Assembly (NCBI GenBank): GCA_950022655.1 | Contig: OX465583.1 | Coordinates: 11,617,298 to 11,681,297 of the forward strand | Source of the DNA: Alentia gelatinosa | Lineage: Eukaryota > Annelida > Polychaeta > Phyllodocida > Polynoidae | Direction of reading: 5' to 3' | Length of the DNA: 64,000 bases | Position numbers and translations under genes: made by a program | The notes under the pieces: model-generated | What the model was told of the DNA's origin: nothing | Database searches by the model: none | Seen by the model: the letters and a program-made list of their open reading frames with translations, nothing else | Shown here: positions 31,857-43,029 of the stretch, in pieces | Numbering within the stretch: the first letter of the stretch is position 1 | Layout of the letters: every line of letters starts with the position of its first letter

Positions 31857-32870
31857 GTCCAGACGGCAGAGGCTGAGCCCACTCTCCACCTTATCGGCTT
31901 ACGTTCGCCAGATCGATAATTAACAGAAGCTGATCAGCAAAACACCGCCCAGAACCGGCGAGATCATAATTAGAATGGGTTCCAATGAAACCTTAAATCA
32001 TCTGTATCAATCATCATGATTTTTGAATCAGGTCTAATGCCAGTTTCCATATTAACAGGATAGGAACATAATTTCAATCATGAGGATTTCTCTCAAAGTC
32101 TCAAAGCTTTTTTTTAGGGTGTCCTGTTGGGTAACTAACACCATTTTCATAATATTCCATTTTTTCTTATGGGAGACTCTGTTAATGCAGTGTGTTTCTG
32201 GTTCCTTGTAGGAGTTCGAATACGAATAAAATCCTAGTTCATGGAATAAGAGTTGCACTTGGCCTATCTTGTACAGGCATACCATACGGATGAAATGTCC
32301 TATGTGTACCTTTTATGTTCTCCTATGTCTTTTAGTTAAGTCCCTCAGGATTTTACTGCCTGTAAGTGGCAAGATCAGAACAGGAATACATGTGAAGTAT
32401 AATGGCTTTCTCTGCGGATATTACAAGCAGCCTAGCGCCATTAACCTATAAACACAATTCACTTTTTCACCCGACTAAAGCGCAATTATGATGAATGGAC
32501 GACAATAATGTCCCTGTGGAATAACCGCTGAATATTACAGGCCGTTTTCGCCTGCAGGGTAGTAAACATCATGGTGGACGCAAGCCTGGAATGCGCTTTT
32601 TAATCTAAGAACGATAAGAGAATTGTTCTTATCATGGTCTTTGTTGCATTCTCGTTACCTAAAGCGATCTGTCTTTATAGAGGACGATCTTATAAGAAGA
32701 TCAGGAAAATGTTTCTTATTTTGGCTTTTTTTAATAGGTCACAAGTTTTGCCTTATTTTTAGATCCGTTGTGGTCGGGTCCAATCCTTTATAACAAAAAG
32801 TCTTCCGCTAACATAGGAAAACAGCAAACGATAAAATTGCACCTATGAAACCTATGAAAGTTTAGGGACT
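31857..32870. other. 1 kb without a recognised gene
   Basis: No long open frame, TIR or RNA gene seen. Short frames (for example 32052-32285 minus) are not recognisable. Confidence 0.35.
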
Positions 32871-33128
32871 GAGCTTGAATCAAAATGAGTGGGAATCGCA
32901 TAGTAATTCAAAAGGCGAAGCCCCGTGAATTACGTAGTGATCCAAACGAGATGAGATCAAGCTCTGACCCAAATCTTGATTGGGTTTCCGAATTTATCTC
33001 ACCCTTCACATTGACTAATGGGCTAACCTTTGTGACATAATCCCCCATATAGTATTTTTTCTAAATACACAAAGGGCGTTGGATACGAGTTCCCAATCTA
33101 TGGGGGAAAATACCAGGGGTGAGATAAA
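32871..33128. mobile_element. hairpin-superfamily element (copy 7), reversed
   Basis: Hairpin 32871-32964: GAGCTTGAATC..GTAATTCA pairs with TGAATTACG..GATCAAGCTC, and the apex is GGCGAAGCC. The block from TTTATCTCACCC (32993) to GGGGTGAGATAAA (about 33127) holds GGCGTTGGATACGAGTTCCC. Closely related to 58571-58819 with the same arms. Confidence 0.82.
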
Positions 33129-33954
33129 TGTATATACCCTCGGCATTAGGGGATAATCATTACAGGTTTATCACCTTGTATCAAAGTCCCATCCCTTTAC
33201 AACATTTGCTCAACATGACATAATACCTAACGAATACTAGCTTACTACAGAAATAACACATATACAGAAAAAAGAATTGTATAACCACAGTCAGCAGTAT
33301 GGCTGTCATTGGAAAACGATACTGATAATTAACGTTCACATCAAATTACTTACAGGATACACTAAAACACTGTAACCACACTAGAGTGCATTAGGCCCAG
33401 ATAATATGTTTATCGACTGCGTAATTACATTACGCTGCCGTGAACAGCTCCAGTGCTGAAAGTATCGCTCTTGGCTTCCACCACAATTGCGTCCAATGTG
33501 CACACTAATGACTGTCAAAAAGAACTACCAAAACCAAGGAGATTTATTTTCATGCAAAGGCCAGGACCCCTGAGTCAGCAATTCTGAAATTGTCACAGCC
33601 AGAGAGGCATGAGCTGGAAAGTTTCACATAATTAATATAGCTGTTAATTGATATGATTTACGAGAGTATTGTTTTTGTATTTGATGAATTGGTACTTGCA
33701 GACATCTTAAACAACCTGGTCGCTGTTAAGGCATTAATCATTTCCAATTGTTAATACCCATTATGTTCAAGGGGCGATTTGTAATAATATCGTTGGGATA
33801 TTATCAATATCCCAACGCTATTGGTATATTGTTCATATGAAGTATTGAGTCAGTGAGTATGCTGACAGCAACCAGGTTATCAAACACCAGACCTGTCCAA
33901 AGATAGATTCTTAGACATCGGAATGGAGAGCCCAATGAAGTAGCAGAAAGGGCC
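33129..33954. other. no gene recognised
   Basis: AT-rich sequence with a short perfect inverted word (GATATTGATAATATCCCAACG region near 33800) but no supportable gene. Confidence 0.35.
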
Positions 33955-34181
33955 AGGGGCCTGTTGAATAATCAAGGATCTGACATGAAGACCCTCTTCT
34001 GTATGCCATGGAGACCCAGGGACGATGTGGGCTAACTTTATTCAACACCCATGAACGACCTTATGGACGGCTAATACTGTCATAGCGAACATACTAAATT
34101 CAATATCATTAAATGATAACACTTGCACCAGGTATAGGAAAGGGTCGTTATGTACGATCCTAGACCATTAAACGGGCCCCT
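33955..34181. mobile_element. MITE family g, complete copy
   Basis: Left AGGGGCCTGTTGAATAATCA and right TAAACGGGCCCCT are inverted ends, with AGGATC/GATCCT just inside. The interior has CTTATGGACGGCTAATA. Target duplication unclear. A left half-copy lies at 35726. Confidence 0.7.
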
Positions 34182-34224
34182 GGTTATTGACATTACTCCC
34201 AGTTATACTTCCGATCAATATTGA

Positions 34225-34600
34225 TACTAGAAGCAAATGGTATGCTCATCATTGATGAATGAGCGTGCAATTATAGATAGATAACAATTAAAGGTTTTGG
34301 ATATATTCAGTCTATAGACCATTTTCTGTGACCCATTTTCACTCAGTCAACTTGGCCTTTCTTCAACTGCCTAAATCTAGGATCCAAACATATCAAGCAC
34401 CAGTAGGTCTGGAGGTATTTTGGTCTCAAGTGATTGGTCATGGTCAGCTGGCCACACCTCTATGACCTTGAGACTCTGGTATTCTGTTCCTTTCACAATA
34501 TCACCGTGAGACAGTGAAGGGATCATTTTTTTGCAGCAAGCTTTAAGTCGACGTGAGCACCACAACATATATAGCACGTGCAAGCATGCTCTAATAACTT
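34225..34600 (-). pseudogene. dispersed repeat copy with a conserved frame (paralogue of 2090-2400)
   Basis: The minus-strand frame (34377-34583) ends VWPADHDQSLETKIPPDLL then VLDMFGS and a stop. The 2.1 kb copy keeps the same frame with one internal stop. No domain is recognised. Confidence 0.45.
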
Positions 34601-34698
34601 TTGAAGGGAACCCAGGTCCGTTGCCTAAACTACTTCAACCCATTTTAGTGTAGGGTCTATCTGGAGATATAGATGAAGAGATCATAGCAAGATAATCA

Positions 34699-34969
34699 TT
34701 TATCCTACCCCTCATATAAATCTCCATGAACTTAACATGGGGGGCCTGTATGCCACGGTTATGTCATAAAATATTTATATGCCACTGGTGACATATGAAG
34801 TTAAAAACATGTGAGAGGGTAGGATAAAATCTAAATATCACTCAATTTCATATAATTGTTTACATGCCATTCATTGTCTTCTGCTACAGATATCACTCAG
34901 CTCCGCTTCGTTGTATCATTCCGCAAAGACAACTCATGCCATATAAACAATCCTATGAAATTTTGTGAT
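34699..34969. mobile_element. hairpin-superfamily element (copy 8)
   Basis: Block TTTATCCTACCCCTCATATA to GGGTAGGATAAAA (34699-34830) with AATATTTATATGCCACTGG. Hairpin 34838-34969: TCACTCAATTTCATATAATT and so on pairs with AAACAATCCTATGAAATTTT and so on. The apex in reverse is AACGAAGCGGAGCTGAG. Sister of the 39358 element. Confidence 0.8.
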
Positions 34970-35725
34970 GTTTCATGATAATATTTCTCTGTAATGTAGG
35001 GCCTTAGTATGAACACAGAAGTGGAGTTTTCACTGGCTCACTATTACATCAACAATCTATGTTCCCTTCCCATAAGAAATCTATCGATGGTGGCCCCACC
35101 AGAGGACGATAGTCAGTAGAAGAAGTCAGTTGTTGGACATGGCAGTTAGGGTTTTGTCTGTGGTCAGGAAAAGCACAAGGGTGTATAACTGGTAAAGCTG
35201 GTTTGCTTGCTCTGCACCATATAGGGAGTCTGTCACATCAGATATCAGTGTGCTTAGAATATCAGTGTGTCTAAATATAATTTATTTAAGTCTGTCCCAT
35301 CAGATTTGAAAATAAAAATATCGCATAGTCATTCTCATCATCTAATAGTTCCCTTTTCTAGTGGCAGATTACATTATTAATAACTAAGTGTTAATCATTT
35401 AAGACAGGATTGACATAGTGAATACTTTGCCTGCAAAAAGACTAGAAATAAAATTTCTATTTTTAGGAACCAAGTCAGTAGTAGGGCAGGGTTATGGTAA
35501 GGCTGGATACTAGACCCCTGCTCATTTTAACAGACCTCAATATTAATAGTGAAGGGTTAGATTCTTTGCAGTAGGCTGTAAGTCTATATGGAACCATTCT
35601 AACCTCTAGGTGATGTATATGAGCACGTTTTCCCGCGCTCATTAAATACCACAGGGCGCCACCTGCAGTGATATTATTTAACTACTATCCAGACACCTGC
35701 GCATGCTCCACAGGTGAATGTCACC
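34970..35725. other. no gene recognised
   Basis: AT-rich; nothing supportable beyond scattered short frames. Confidence 0.35.
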
Positions 35726-35848
35726 AGGGACCCGTTTAATAATCGAGGATCGTACAAGTAGATCCTTTTTTGTATGCCATAGAGGCCGAAGGATGATGTG
35801 GGTCAATTATATTCAACACTTATGGACGACCTTATGGACGGCTAATAA
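35726..35848. mobile_element. MITE family g, truncated left half
   Basis: CAGGGACCCGTTTAATAATC and GAGGATCGTA, then CTTATGGACGGCTAATA, after which the 35861 hairpin element begins. That element therefore interrupted or replaced the right half. Confidence 0.65.
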
Positions 35849-35860
35849 ATAGACAAAAAT

Positions 35861-36145
35861 CGATGGTTTTGTGGACAGGTGGCCGTAAACCATGAGAGGT
35901 TGAAGCGTAGTAATACACGAGCGCTAGCGAGTGTATTACGACGTCAACCTCGAGTGGTTTACAGAGCTGCCTGTCCACAAAACCAATGTTTGTTGCATTC
36001 ATAATGCATCCTTTCGAATAAATGAAACCCAGTAATTGCCATATTAAAGGGTGTAAAAATAAGGACTATTTCTTTGCTCTATAGCACAAAGGGACTATTT
36101 TTCCCGTATACCATGGTTTTGAGGCCGTATATCACAAATTTCAAT
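35861..36145. mobile_element. hairpin-superfamily element (copy 9), inverted homologue of 29915-30325
   Basis: Hairpin 35861-35988 with CGATGGTTTTGTGGACAGG arms and apex CACGAGCGCTAGCGAGTG. The block follows to 36145 and resumes at 36612-36712 (TATGGTATCTGACAGGTTTT, TTTGTATACGATGG), so it is interrupted by about 465 bp. Confidence 0.8.
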
Positions 36146-36149
36146 CCGT

Positions 36150-36611
36150 ATACCATAATAAGATAAAATGTATATACCTTAAAGAAACAAGGTATGTGAG
36201 TATGTACCAGTAAGGTAATACATTTTTATTTTATTATATACCTTCAAGTATAAGTATTTGATGAATTATAGAAGGAAATCTGCTGTCCAAGCTGGATTCA
36301 AAGTGTGCTGGTATATCTGTTGACATCTTAGTGAAAGTCAAGCACAGAATATGCTCTAAGCAAATCTTTTACTCTTTTTTCCCCTTCAACTCCTGTGATC
36401 CTTTGCACCCATAAATCAGCGGAGTGCTGCAAGTCACTGCCAGCATTTCATAAGTAGGTCAATGCAATTTTTTTCAGCCAATCAGAATTTGTATTCAAAG
36501 TAGGGTGGTACGTCATTTTATACCACATACTGTGCCGGTATATATTTAATACCAATACCCTAGCAGAGGTTGGTATTTGTGTAACATACTGGCACAGGTA
36601 TATAATAATTA
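36150..36611. mobile_element. insertion inside the 35861 element
   Basis: A small hairpin (AAAATGTATATACCTTA against TAAGGTAATACATTTT) is followed by a block whose ends are TTTTATTATATACCTTC and GGTATATAATAATTATGG. Both interrupted halves of the host element match the 29.9 kb copy without this segment. Confidence 0.6.
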
Positions 36612-36712
36612 TGGTATCTGACAGGTTTTATACAATGGGTCGTATTTTACTGAGTCCCTATACATTTTCAATGGTGGCTTTGTATACGATGGATAATAAT
36701 GTCTTATCAAAA

Positions 36713-37264
36713 AGACTTGAATATTATTAAAGGATAACCCTTGTGTATGGTACCACATTGTTCCCAGGTTGGCTGGATGAAATTCCTTTACAAGAATAAT
36801 GTTTAGAGAAGTGGAAAAAGAAGTGGATATTTTGATCAAATGGATCTGAGGTTTATTCTACAACACAGGCATTTTACATTAATTTGATTTGACTCTTCCA
36901 CTGTTGTAATGTCTGTGCTGTAATAAGCTCTTTGATTTACTGTTGGAAAAGGGCAGATCTAAGATCCCACCCATTATGAGTTTATTCCGCCATTAAATGG
37001 CTTTAGAAGCCACTCATGGATGAAACAGTAAAGGGGACAGAGCCATTGTTAGTTCAAGAAGCAGTCATTAGGTGGCCAGCTGTATGGCGGGCCCTTTGGG
37101 GGGACAGATCTATATTCTGGCTCTTTGTTCTTACGAAATTCTACTGCCTTACAATGTTTTACCATGGTTCCCTTGACTCTCTACACCCATCCCAGAGCAG
37201 GATAAGATAATGATTAAACCCAGGACATAATGTTTTTCAAATGGAACACAGTAAAACCCCTCTT
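36713..37264. other. no gene recognised
   Basis: No supportable gene. Short frames at 37016-37210 look like chance. Confidence 0.35.
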
Positions 37265-37459
37265 CCGGCGAGCTAATCGTTCAACTCTTAATCAGTAGAT
37301 AGGCATTGGGCTTTATAGCCTATTTGTACTGGGCGTCACCGATCTTCAGTAAGGAACCACTGACGTGCCTTTAGCACTGCTGACGCAAAATGGAAATGGG
37401 CTATTAGGAGAACTAAAAAAACTACACCGTTTTCTTCGGCCAATGGAAACGGGTCTTAT
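37265..37459. mobile_element. MITE family b end joined to a family a copy
   Basis: 37265-37310 is the end of family b (CTAATCGTTCAACTCTTAAT, AGGCATTGGGCTTTA). 37311-37459 is family a (GTCACCGATC, GGAAATGGGCTATTAGGAGA, CAATGGAAACGGGTCTTA). Both are partial. Confidence 0.65.
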
Positions 37460-38219
37460 TGGGGACTGATCCAGAGATGTGATTGGAATTCATTCTATCC
37501 TTATCATATATCAGATGCCCCGAGATATACTTTGCAACTTGATATAAACTATTAAAATAGATTTATAAGATATGTCCATATCTGGTCATGGGTCGGGGTA
37601 TTACGCAAATAGGTCGACTGTGTTTCTACGAATCGGTTAAAATCTATGAGCACGATATTTTTATTTTCGATCAGAGGTGATGGAAGACTTCGCTTCAAGG
37701 TACAGACCCACCCTTCACAGGAACCTGGTCCGACAAATAAATCTTACAGAATATATACAGCAAAGGTATGCCGATAACGTTTCTAAAGAGGGGTCGGGGA
37801 GGGCGTAGCCATTATTAGTCCTTCGTAAGTTTGACCTTTCCATATGAAAAAGGTTGACCTTTCTTTTGAAAACAAGGTGTGTGGAGGTGAGGAGGCCCCC
37901 TGCCCTCCCCTTCAGGAGGTGTGAATTGTGGGGAGGCTAAAATAGCCATTTTTACACCGTGCAATAATAGCGTTTTATTTAGCCTCACTCATCCAAATCA
38001 TCCCGATAGCACTAATGGAAATCCCTTGTACACTATCCAACAATCGTCACGAGAACATTTATTTCTATTTTTGGGATCCACAAAATAATTTCCATTAAGG
38101 ATAATTAATATACTCCCTACGTGTTATATAAATATTCCGTATTGAAAAAAAAAATCAAATCCGTTTCATAACATTCAATATTGATACGATATTGAAAGCC
38201 ACCGGGGGACTAAGAATAA
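37460..38219. other. no gene recognised
   Basis: Contains a duplicated GGTTGACCTTTC-like word near 37850 but no gene or TIR element that I can support. Confidence 0.35.
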
Positions 38220-38660
38220 ACCCGGAACCACCTGCCACTCTGCCATGACCTGCTCGCTCGCTGCCTGCTCGCGTAGCATCAGGAAAAATAGCGATTGGTA
38301 ACCAGCCAGGCATGTGTTAAGTTAATGGTTCTACTTGAGTACTGCCTCAGATGGGCGGTGTTTCAATTAACCTGACTAAACGTTGACTTTTAAGCCTCTG
38401 GCTGGCGTTCATCACGGGCCTCTCCCAGTTTGCAGTAAGGATACTAATCGAGCCTATTCGGCTTGCCTCATTACGCACACGCCCCGGGAGCTGCTCACAG
38501 CGGCTCACCACCTGCTCACTGACGCCTCTGCTTGGTGAGTGACTCCTCAGCAGTCAGTCATTATGAGGCTGGTGGATTCTTCTTTATTGTTTTACTCGTT
38601 GTCTAACTCGTTCGCTGCCAGTGACTGCTCCGTCCTCTCTGAGTGGTTCTGCTGAAATGA
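38220..38660. promoter_or_regulatory. CpG-enriched unique block, possible promoter
   Basis: GC-richer than its surroundings (CTGCTCGCTCGCTGCCTGCTCGC region and CACACGCCCCGGGAGCTGC), with an inverted CCAAT box (GATTGG, about 38295) and a GTGAGTGA donor-like word near 38535. No open frame is recognisable. It could be a promoter or first exon of a nearby gene, or only a compositional island. Confidence 0.25.
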
Positions 38661-38679
38661 GGAGGGATCTATATTATCC

Positions 38680-39125
38680 ACCTATTACAAAGTGGTTATA
38701 GAAAACACATAGCGAGGGTGTATGGACCTACCCGGAGCATACAGATATATCCCCCTAATACATAGTGTCCGTAGAAATCACATGGGGAGCGTGTATGGAC
38801 ATACCCGGAGCATACAGATATATCCACCTAATACAAAGTGTCCATAGAAAACACATAGGGAGTGTGTATGGACCTACCTGGAGCATACAGATATATCCAC
38901 CTAATACATAGTGTCCGTAGAAATCACATGGGGAGCGTGTATGGACATACCCAGAGCATACAGATACATCCACCTAATACAAAGTGTCCGTAGAAATCAC
39001 ATGGGGAGCGTGTATGGACATACCCGGAGCATACAGATATATCCACCTAATACAAAGTGTCCATAGAAAACACATAGGGATTGTGTATGGACATTCCCGG
39101 AGCATACGGATATGTTGTATGCTCC
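38680..39125. repeat. 73-bp tandem array, about 6 copies
   Basis: Same unit as 9200-10015 but with CCCGGAGCATACAGATAT in place of CCCGGCGCATAC. It leads directly into the hairpin element at 39130-39338, whose arms share GAGCATACGG. Confidence 0.9.
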
Positions 39126-39129
39126 GGGT

Positions 39130-39338
39130 GGCGCATATGGAAAAATTGTGTCTATGGAAAAATAGTGTACTGCTAAAACGAACTGATATAGACATGCCAC
39201 TTGTCCAGAAAAGGTGGATGATAAATACAATATAGACTGGTTTCAGATAAAAGCGTTTGTATGCTCCTTTGAGTGTGCTCAGATATTACTACGCATCAAT
39301 TCCTCGGAGCATACGGCCACTTGTATCTGAAACCAGTC
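39130..39338. mobile_element. hairpin-superfamily element (copy 10), end of the 73-bp array element
   Basis: Hairpin 39235-39338: GACTGGTTTCAGATA pairs with TATCTGAAACCAGTC and GTATGCTCC with GGAGCATAC. The apex region has GATATTACTACGC. The upstream GTATGCTCCGG/GAGCATACGG pair links it to the array. Confidence 0.75.
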
Positions 39339-39357
39339 AATATTATGTATATATCGC

Positions 39358-39619
39358 TATCCTACCCCTCATATAAATCTCCATAGACTTGACATGACAT
39401 GACTGTATGCTATAGTTATGCAATCAAATATTTATATGCCACAGGTGACTTATGGAGGTAAAACACATGACGGGGTAGGATAAAATCTGAACGTCACTAA
39501 ATTTCATATAATTGTTTACATGGCGTTCATTGCCTTTAGTTATATCCAGCTCCACTTCGTGATATCATTCCGCGAAGACAACTGACGCTATATAAACAAC
39601 CATATGAGATTATGTGACG
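39358..39619. mobile_element. hairpin-superfamily element (copy 11)
   Basis: Block TATCCTACCCCTCATATAAA to GGGGTAGGATAAAA, then hairpin 39492-39619 (CGTCACTAAATTTCATATAA against CATATGAGATTATGTGACG). Apex in reverse CACGAAGTGGAGCTGG. Sister of the 34699 copy. Confidence 0.82.
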
Positions 39620-39639
39620 TTACTTGATATTTTTTCAGC

Positions 39640-39892
39640 CTGGTATAAATGTCCATAGGCCTAAAGTTAGGAACTCGTCCTCAACAGGCTTGCAAGTACG
39701 GTAGCTGATACTCAATGGGTGGTGAACAGATACAAATTTCCAGGCTAAGATAAAATCAGAAACACATTCGTGATTGGTCTAAGTCCCAATTTGCCATCTC
39801 GTTTACAGTGCTTCGGAATAATCACTTGGCTATCACCTCGTTCATATTACTGCGCACTCCAAACTCGATGGCAAACGGGGACCCAGACCAAA
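39640..39892. mobile_element. hairpin-superfamily element (copy 12)
   Basis: The block holds GTCCATAGGCCTAAAGTTAG, GAACTCGTCC and ends GGCTAAGATAAAATC. Hairpin 39773-39892 has arms TTGGTCTAAGTCCCAATTTG, CCATCTCGTTTACAGTGC and complements. Apex in reverse AACGAGGTGATAGCCAAG, close to the 24.8 kb copy. Confidence 0.78.
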
Positions 39893-40784
39893 CACCCATC
39901 TATTTCCTTCTTAGACCCTTTATCATGTAACTAGTTAGAAACAATGATAATTCTTTTATACAACGTATTCATATAGTAGATATATATATCTGGGAACAGT
40001 TTGTAATTTCTCCAAAATTTAAATTTTGTCTTTTATCACAACATATAAAAAATCTTGATTACAAAAAATTATCCAATAATTGTAAACCAATAGGTAAAAG
40101 GCTAAACCCTCATAGTATCTAATTCTAAATTAGCTGAGGCGATTAGTTCATCAAGAATAACCAATTGTTAATCAAACCTACTGTTCCAATATCTTCATAC
40201 ATAATTGAAGGTTCGGAGCACTGAAATATCATATATAAAATGTCTTTGGAATCATCCAGTTGATATCCAATTTTAGCTTTGCCATTTCCAACGTCTCCAT
40301 TCTTTATTGATTATGATAACACCACCAACTTTATGATAAACCTTTATTATTTCTGTATGCGGGCAATAGGTGATAACCGAATGGCAGGGCGAAAAAAAAC
40401 CTCTGGAAAATTAACTCAACGCAATTGAAAGCACGCTCGAAACAACTGGCTGTTGTCAAAATGCCGGAATTTAATTAAATGATTTTTCTGCTGTTGTTGT
40501 GAACACGTCGGAAATAAGTCGAATAAATGGTTTTCTATCATCGGGCCACGAGCTTTGACTCTGACGGCAGCTTGCAGATCGGATGGAGTTTTATCAGATT
40601 GTTTTTAAAAGGACATTGTCTTCACTGAATTATTTCTGCTTCTGGTTTTTATGTGAACCCTCGCTTTTTCCCAGTGGTAGGCTTAAGATCTGTTGTGTTG
40701 ATATCTTTTTCTTGTAAACAGATCCAGATCGTTTTTGTTTCATTTTGTTTAGGTCTGGACCGTCTTTACCCCTTGAGTGTCATT
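39893..40784. other. apparently single-copy non-coding stretch
   Basis: No internal repeat, TIR or long frame. 40360-40620 holds complex, unrepeated sequence (for example CCGGAATTTAATTAAATG) that looks less eroded than the rest. It could be a conserved non-coding element, but nothing here proves it. Confidence 0.25.
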
Positions 40785-41198
40785 CAGGGCATATGTCTGG
40801 GGTGGAGAATCTTGTAAAACATTTTTATTTTGTGCTATTAACCCTTTGCTTACCGGACTTGGTCACAGGTACATTGAGAAAAGTGATTTTTTCCCCCACT
40901 GTATTTAAACAATGTTTGCTTGATGATAACTATAAAATTATCTATCAGTTATCACTATAAAGTCATTCTACATAATCTCTGAAAGAATCATAAAGATCCA
41001 TGTTGAATCAGATGAGATACATGACATTTCCAACAAGAAATAGACGATGATGCCTTGAGGCATCATTTGCACTAGCTACGGGAGTGCCTTGAGGCATCAT
41101 TGGTAATATTAATTTTCTTAATATGAAAAAAGTAGTGTCATTGAGGCATAGGTCTGGTATGTAGAATCTCATAGAACATTGTAATTCTGTGCTATTAA
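40785..41198. repeat. TTAA-associated repeat with GATGCCTTGAGGCATC palindromes
   Basis: A duplicated segment ending GTGCTATTAA occurs at 40788-40841 and 41148-41198. The first is followed by CCCTTTGCTTACCGG, a piggyBac-like end after TTAA. Palindromes at 41046-41100 match those in the nested element at 31082. Confidence 0.5.
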
Positions 41199-41367
41199 AG
41201 TCTCCATGCAACTTCTCTTTCAATTAGAAAAAAAAGTAAATTGCAGGCTTCCTCTACTCTATGAGTAGTAGTATTATATATGTTGGCTCCTCCGTTACCA
41301 GTGTACATAATGTTCTGCCATGGGTAACTACTCACAAACCTTTTCCCTTTTTTTAAAGCAATTTCTA

Positions 41368-41520
41368 TCATGGAAATATGGTGTGTACAATCACAAATTT
41401 TGGCGATCTAACCGTTCTTCCACTCAGTACCCTAACCCCCTAATCTCCATTATAATGGTTGATGTGAAGCGGAATGAGCAGTGGGTACCATTTCCTCGTG
41501 AGTCTTTGTTAAATAGCTCT
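41368..41520 (-). mobile_element. SINE body fragment, head missing
   Basis: Minus-strand match to the SINE at 30495: GGTACCCACTGCTCATTCCG, ATTATAATGGAGATTAGGGG and AGTGGAAGAACGG. The tRNA-like head is absent. Confidence 0.65.
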
Positions 41521-41553
41521 TGGCAAAGGAACCGAAATGCTACCACTCCACAA

Positions 41554-41760
41554 TACAATCAGTATAAGCGTGCCTTGTGCACCGAAGTGTCGAGTAATGT
41601 CAGAGGGAGCTGGGTTGATGATCTGAGCTCAGCCACTGTGAGGTTTCGGAAAAACAACAACCAACATGAGGCCCCAAGGGTTCAGCCTTATCAGGACTGA
41701 TACTCTACTTCCACTATAGAAGAGTGAACATGCAACCATTCCACTGTCCCGACCCCTACA
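41554..41760 (-). repeat. LTR U3-like segment, copy 1 of a 199-bp direct repeat
   Basis: 41554-41752 is identical by eye to 42081-42279. On the minus strand it starts TGTAGGGGTCGGGACAGT, has a degraded TATA position (TTCTATAGTGG) and GGGGCCTCATG, and aligns with the beginning of the LTR at 48805. Overlapping frames are chance. Confidence 0.7.
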
Positions 41761-42080
41761 CATGTATATGTATATTCTGCAAGCTACTCAGGACCAATCA
41801 CAGCCAATCACAATAGCCGCTCATCTGGTCTCTCTTGAACATTTCCCAATGAGTTAAAGACAAATGCGGGTAGGTATCGCAATGCCCCCTGTGTCTACTA
41901 AATTCAACACTGGTGCTGCTATCTCCTTTTATGAAAATATTGCCCATAGACACCAATAGATAAGCACTTACCTTCTTCAGATGGCCTTCCCATAGAAGTT
42001 AGCATGGTGACATAGTATTGTCTTAGCATTTCGAGGAGAGCTGGGGAGAACATCAACATGTCTTTCATGCAAAAATATTA

Positions 42081-42279
42081 TACAATCAGTATAAGCGTGC
42101 CTTGTGCACCGAAGTGTCGAGTAATGTCAGAGGGAGCTGGGTTGATGATCTGAGCTCAGCCACTGTGAGGTTTCGGAAAAACAACAACCAACATGAGGCC
42201 CCAAGGGTTCAGCCTTATCAGGACTGATACTCTACTTCCACTATAGAAGAGTGAACATGCAACCATTCCACTGTCCCGA
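42081..42279 (-). repeat. 199-bp direct repeat, copy 2
   Basis: Identical by eye to 41554-41752 and separated from it by 328 bp. It breaks off at TCCCGA, where a 10-bp minisatellite begins. Identity implies a recent duplication. Confidence 0.85.
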
Positions 42280-42282
42280 GAA

Positions 42283-42408
42283 AGCTGCTCTGAGCTGCTC
42301 TGAGCTGCTCTGAGCTGCTCTGAGCTGCTCTGAGCTGCTCGGAACTGCTCGGAACTGCTCGGAGCTGCTCGGAGCTGCTCGGAGCTGCTCGGAGCTGCTC
42401 GGAGCTGG
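42283..42408. repeat. 10-bp minisatellite (TGAGCTGCTC), about 12 copies
   Basis: The unit changes from TGAGCTGCTC to GGAACTGCTC to GGAGCTGCTC along the array. It yields an Ala/Ser/Glu/Gln-repeat frame on the minus strand that is an artefact. Confidence 0.95.
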
Positions 42409-42696
42409 GCATTGTTGTCGGAGTCGGCGCTAACGTGCTCGTGATGCCGCCAACCCATCATCCTTCCTGCCCTACCCGGCTGCCAGAGTGCATTAATCAC
42501 GTACGCAATTTCCCGCCTAACTTTGACTGCACCCACCCACCCCTTCCCCTCTCTCCTCTTTATGGACCTACACGCTTTTAGTCAGGCACACGCCTCTGTC
42601 AGTGAGCAACAGTGAACAACCCCACGTGCATATTCTCCTACAGGCCTCCGAGTTCAACCTACTCGCCCAGCCAAACCTGCACGGGCTCATTGTTAA

Positions 42697-42958
42697 AGGC
42701 ATATCCTATAAGTTATGGTGCCGTCACCCGGTGATTTTTTACAGCGACGAGTTAAACTCGTCGCTGTCAGTTGCAAGGTTAATTCAACATTCAAATCATA
42801 TATTTGATTCAAAATCACATATTCACGTATTTACCCCCCCCCCCCCCGTCCCTCCCTCCCTCCCTGCCTCCCTGTGTAGTTAGGAGTTGGTTCGTAGGTG
42901 TAGATTTTATCATTGGAGGGTGTGTATATGTGTGGGATGGTGAGTGTCAATGTTGTTG

Positions 42959-43029
<71 letters not shown>

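Noticed and set aside
30240..39840. TATTAC words near hairpin apices as rolling-circle nonanucleotide origins
   Set aside because: The bases preceding TATTAC do not fit the NANTATTAC consensus, the word is in stems rather than loops, and no Rep gene is present.
41554..42279. Short LTR (TRIM) element bounded by the 199-bp repeats
   Set aside because: No primer-binding site or polypurine tract next to the repeats, and repeat ends do not fit TG..CA.
42156..42536. Ala/Ser/Glu/Gln-rich minus-strand protein
   Set aside because: Translation of the 10-bp minisatellite.
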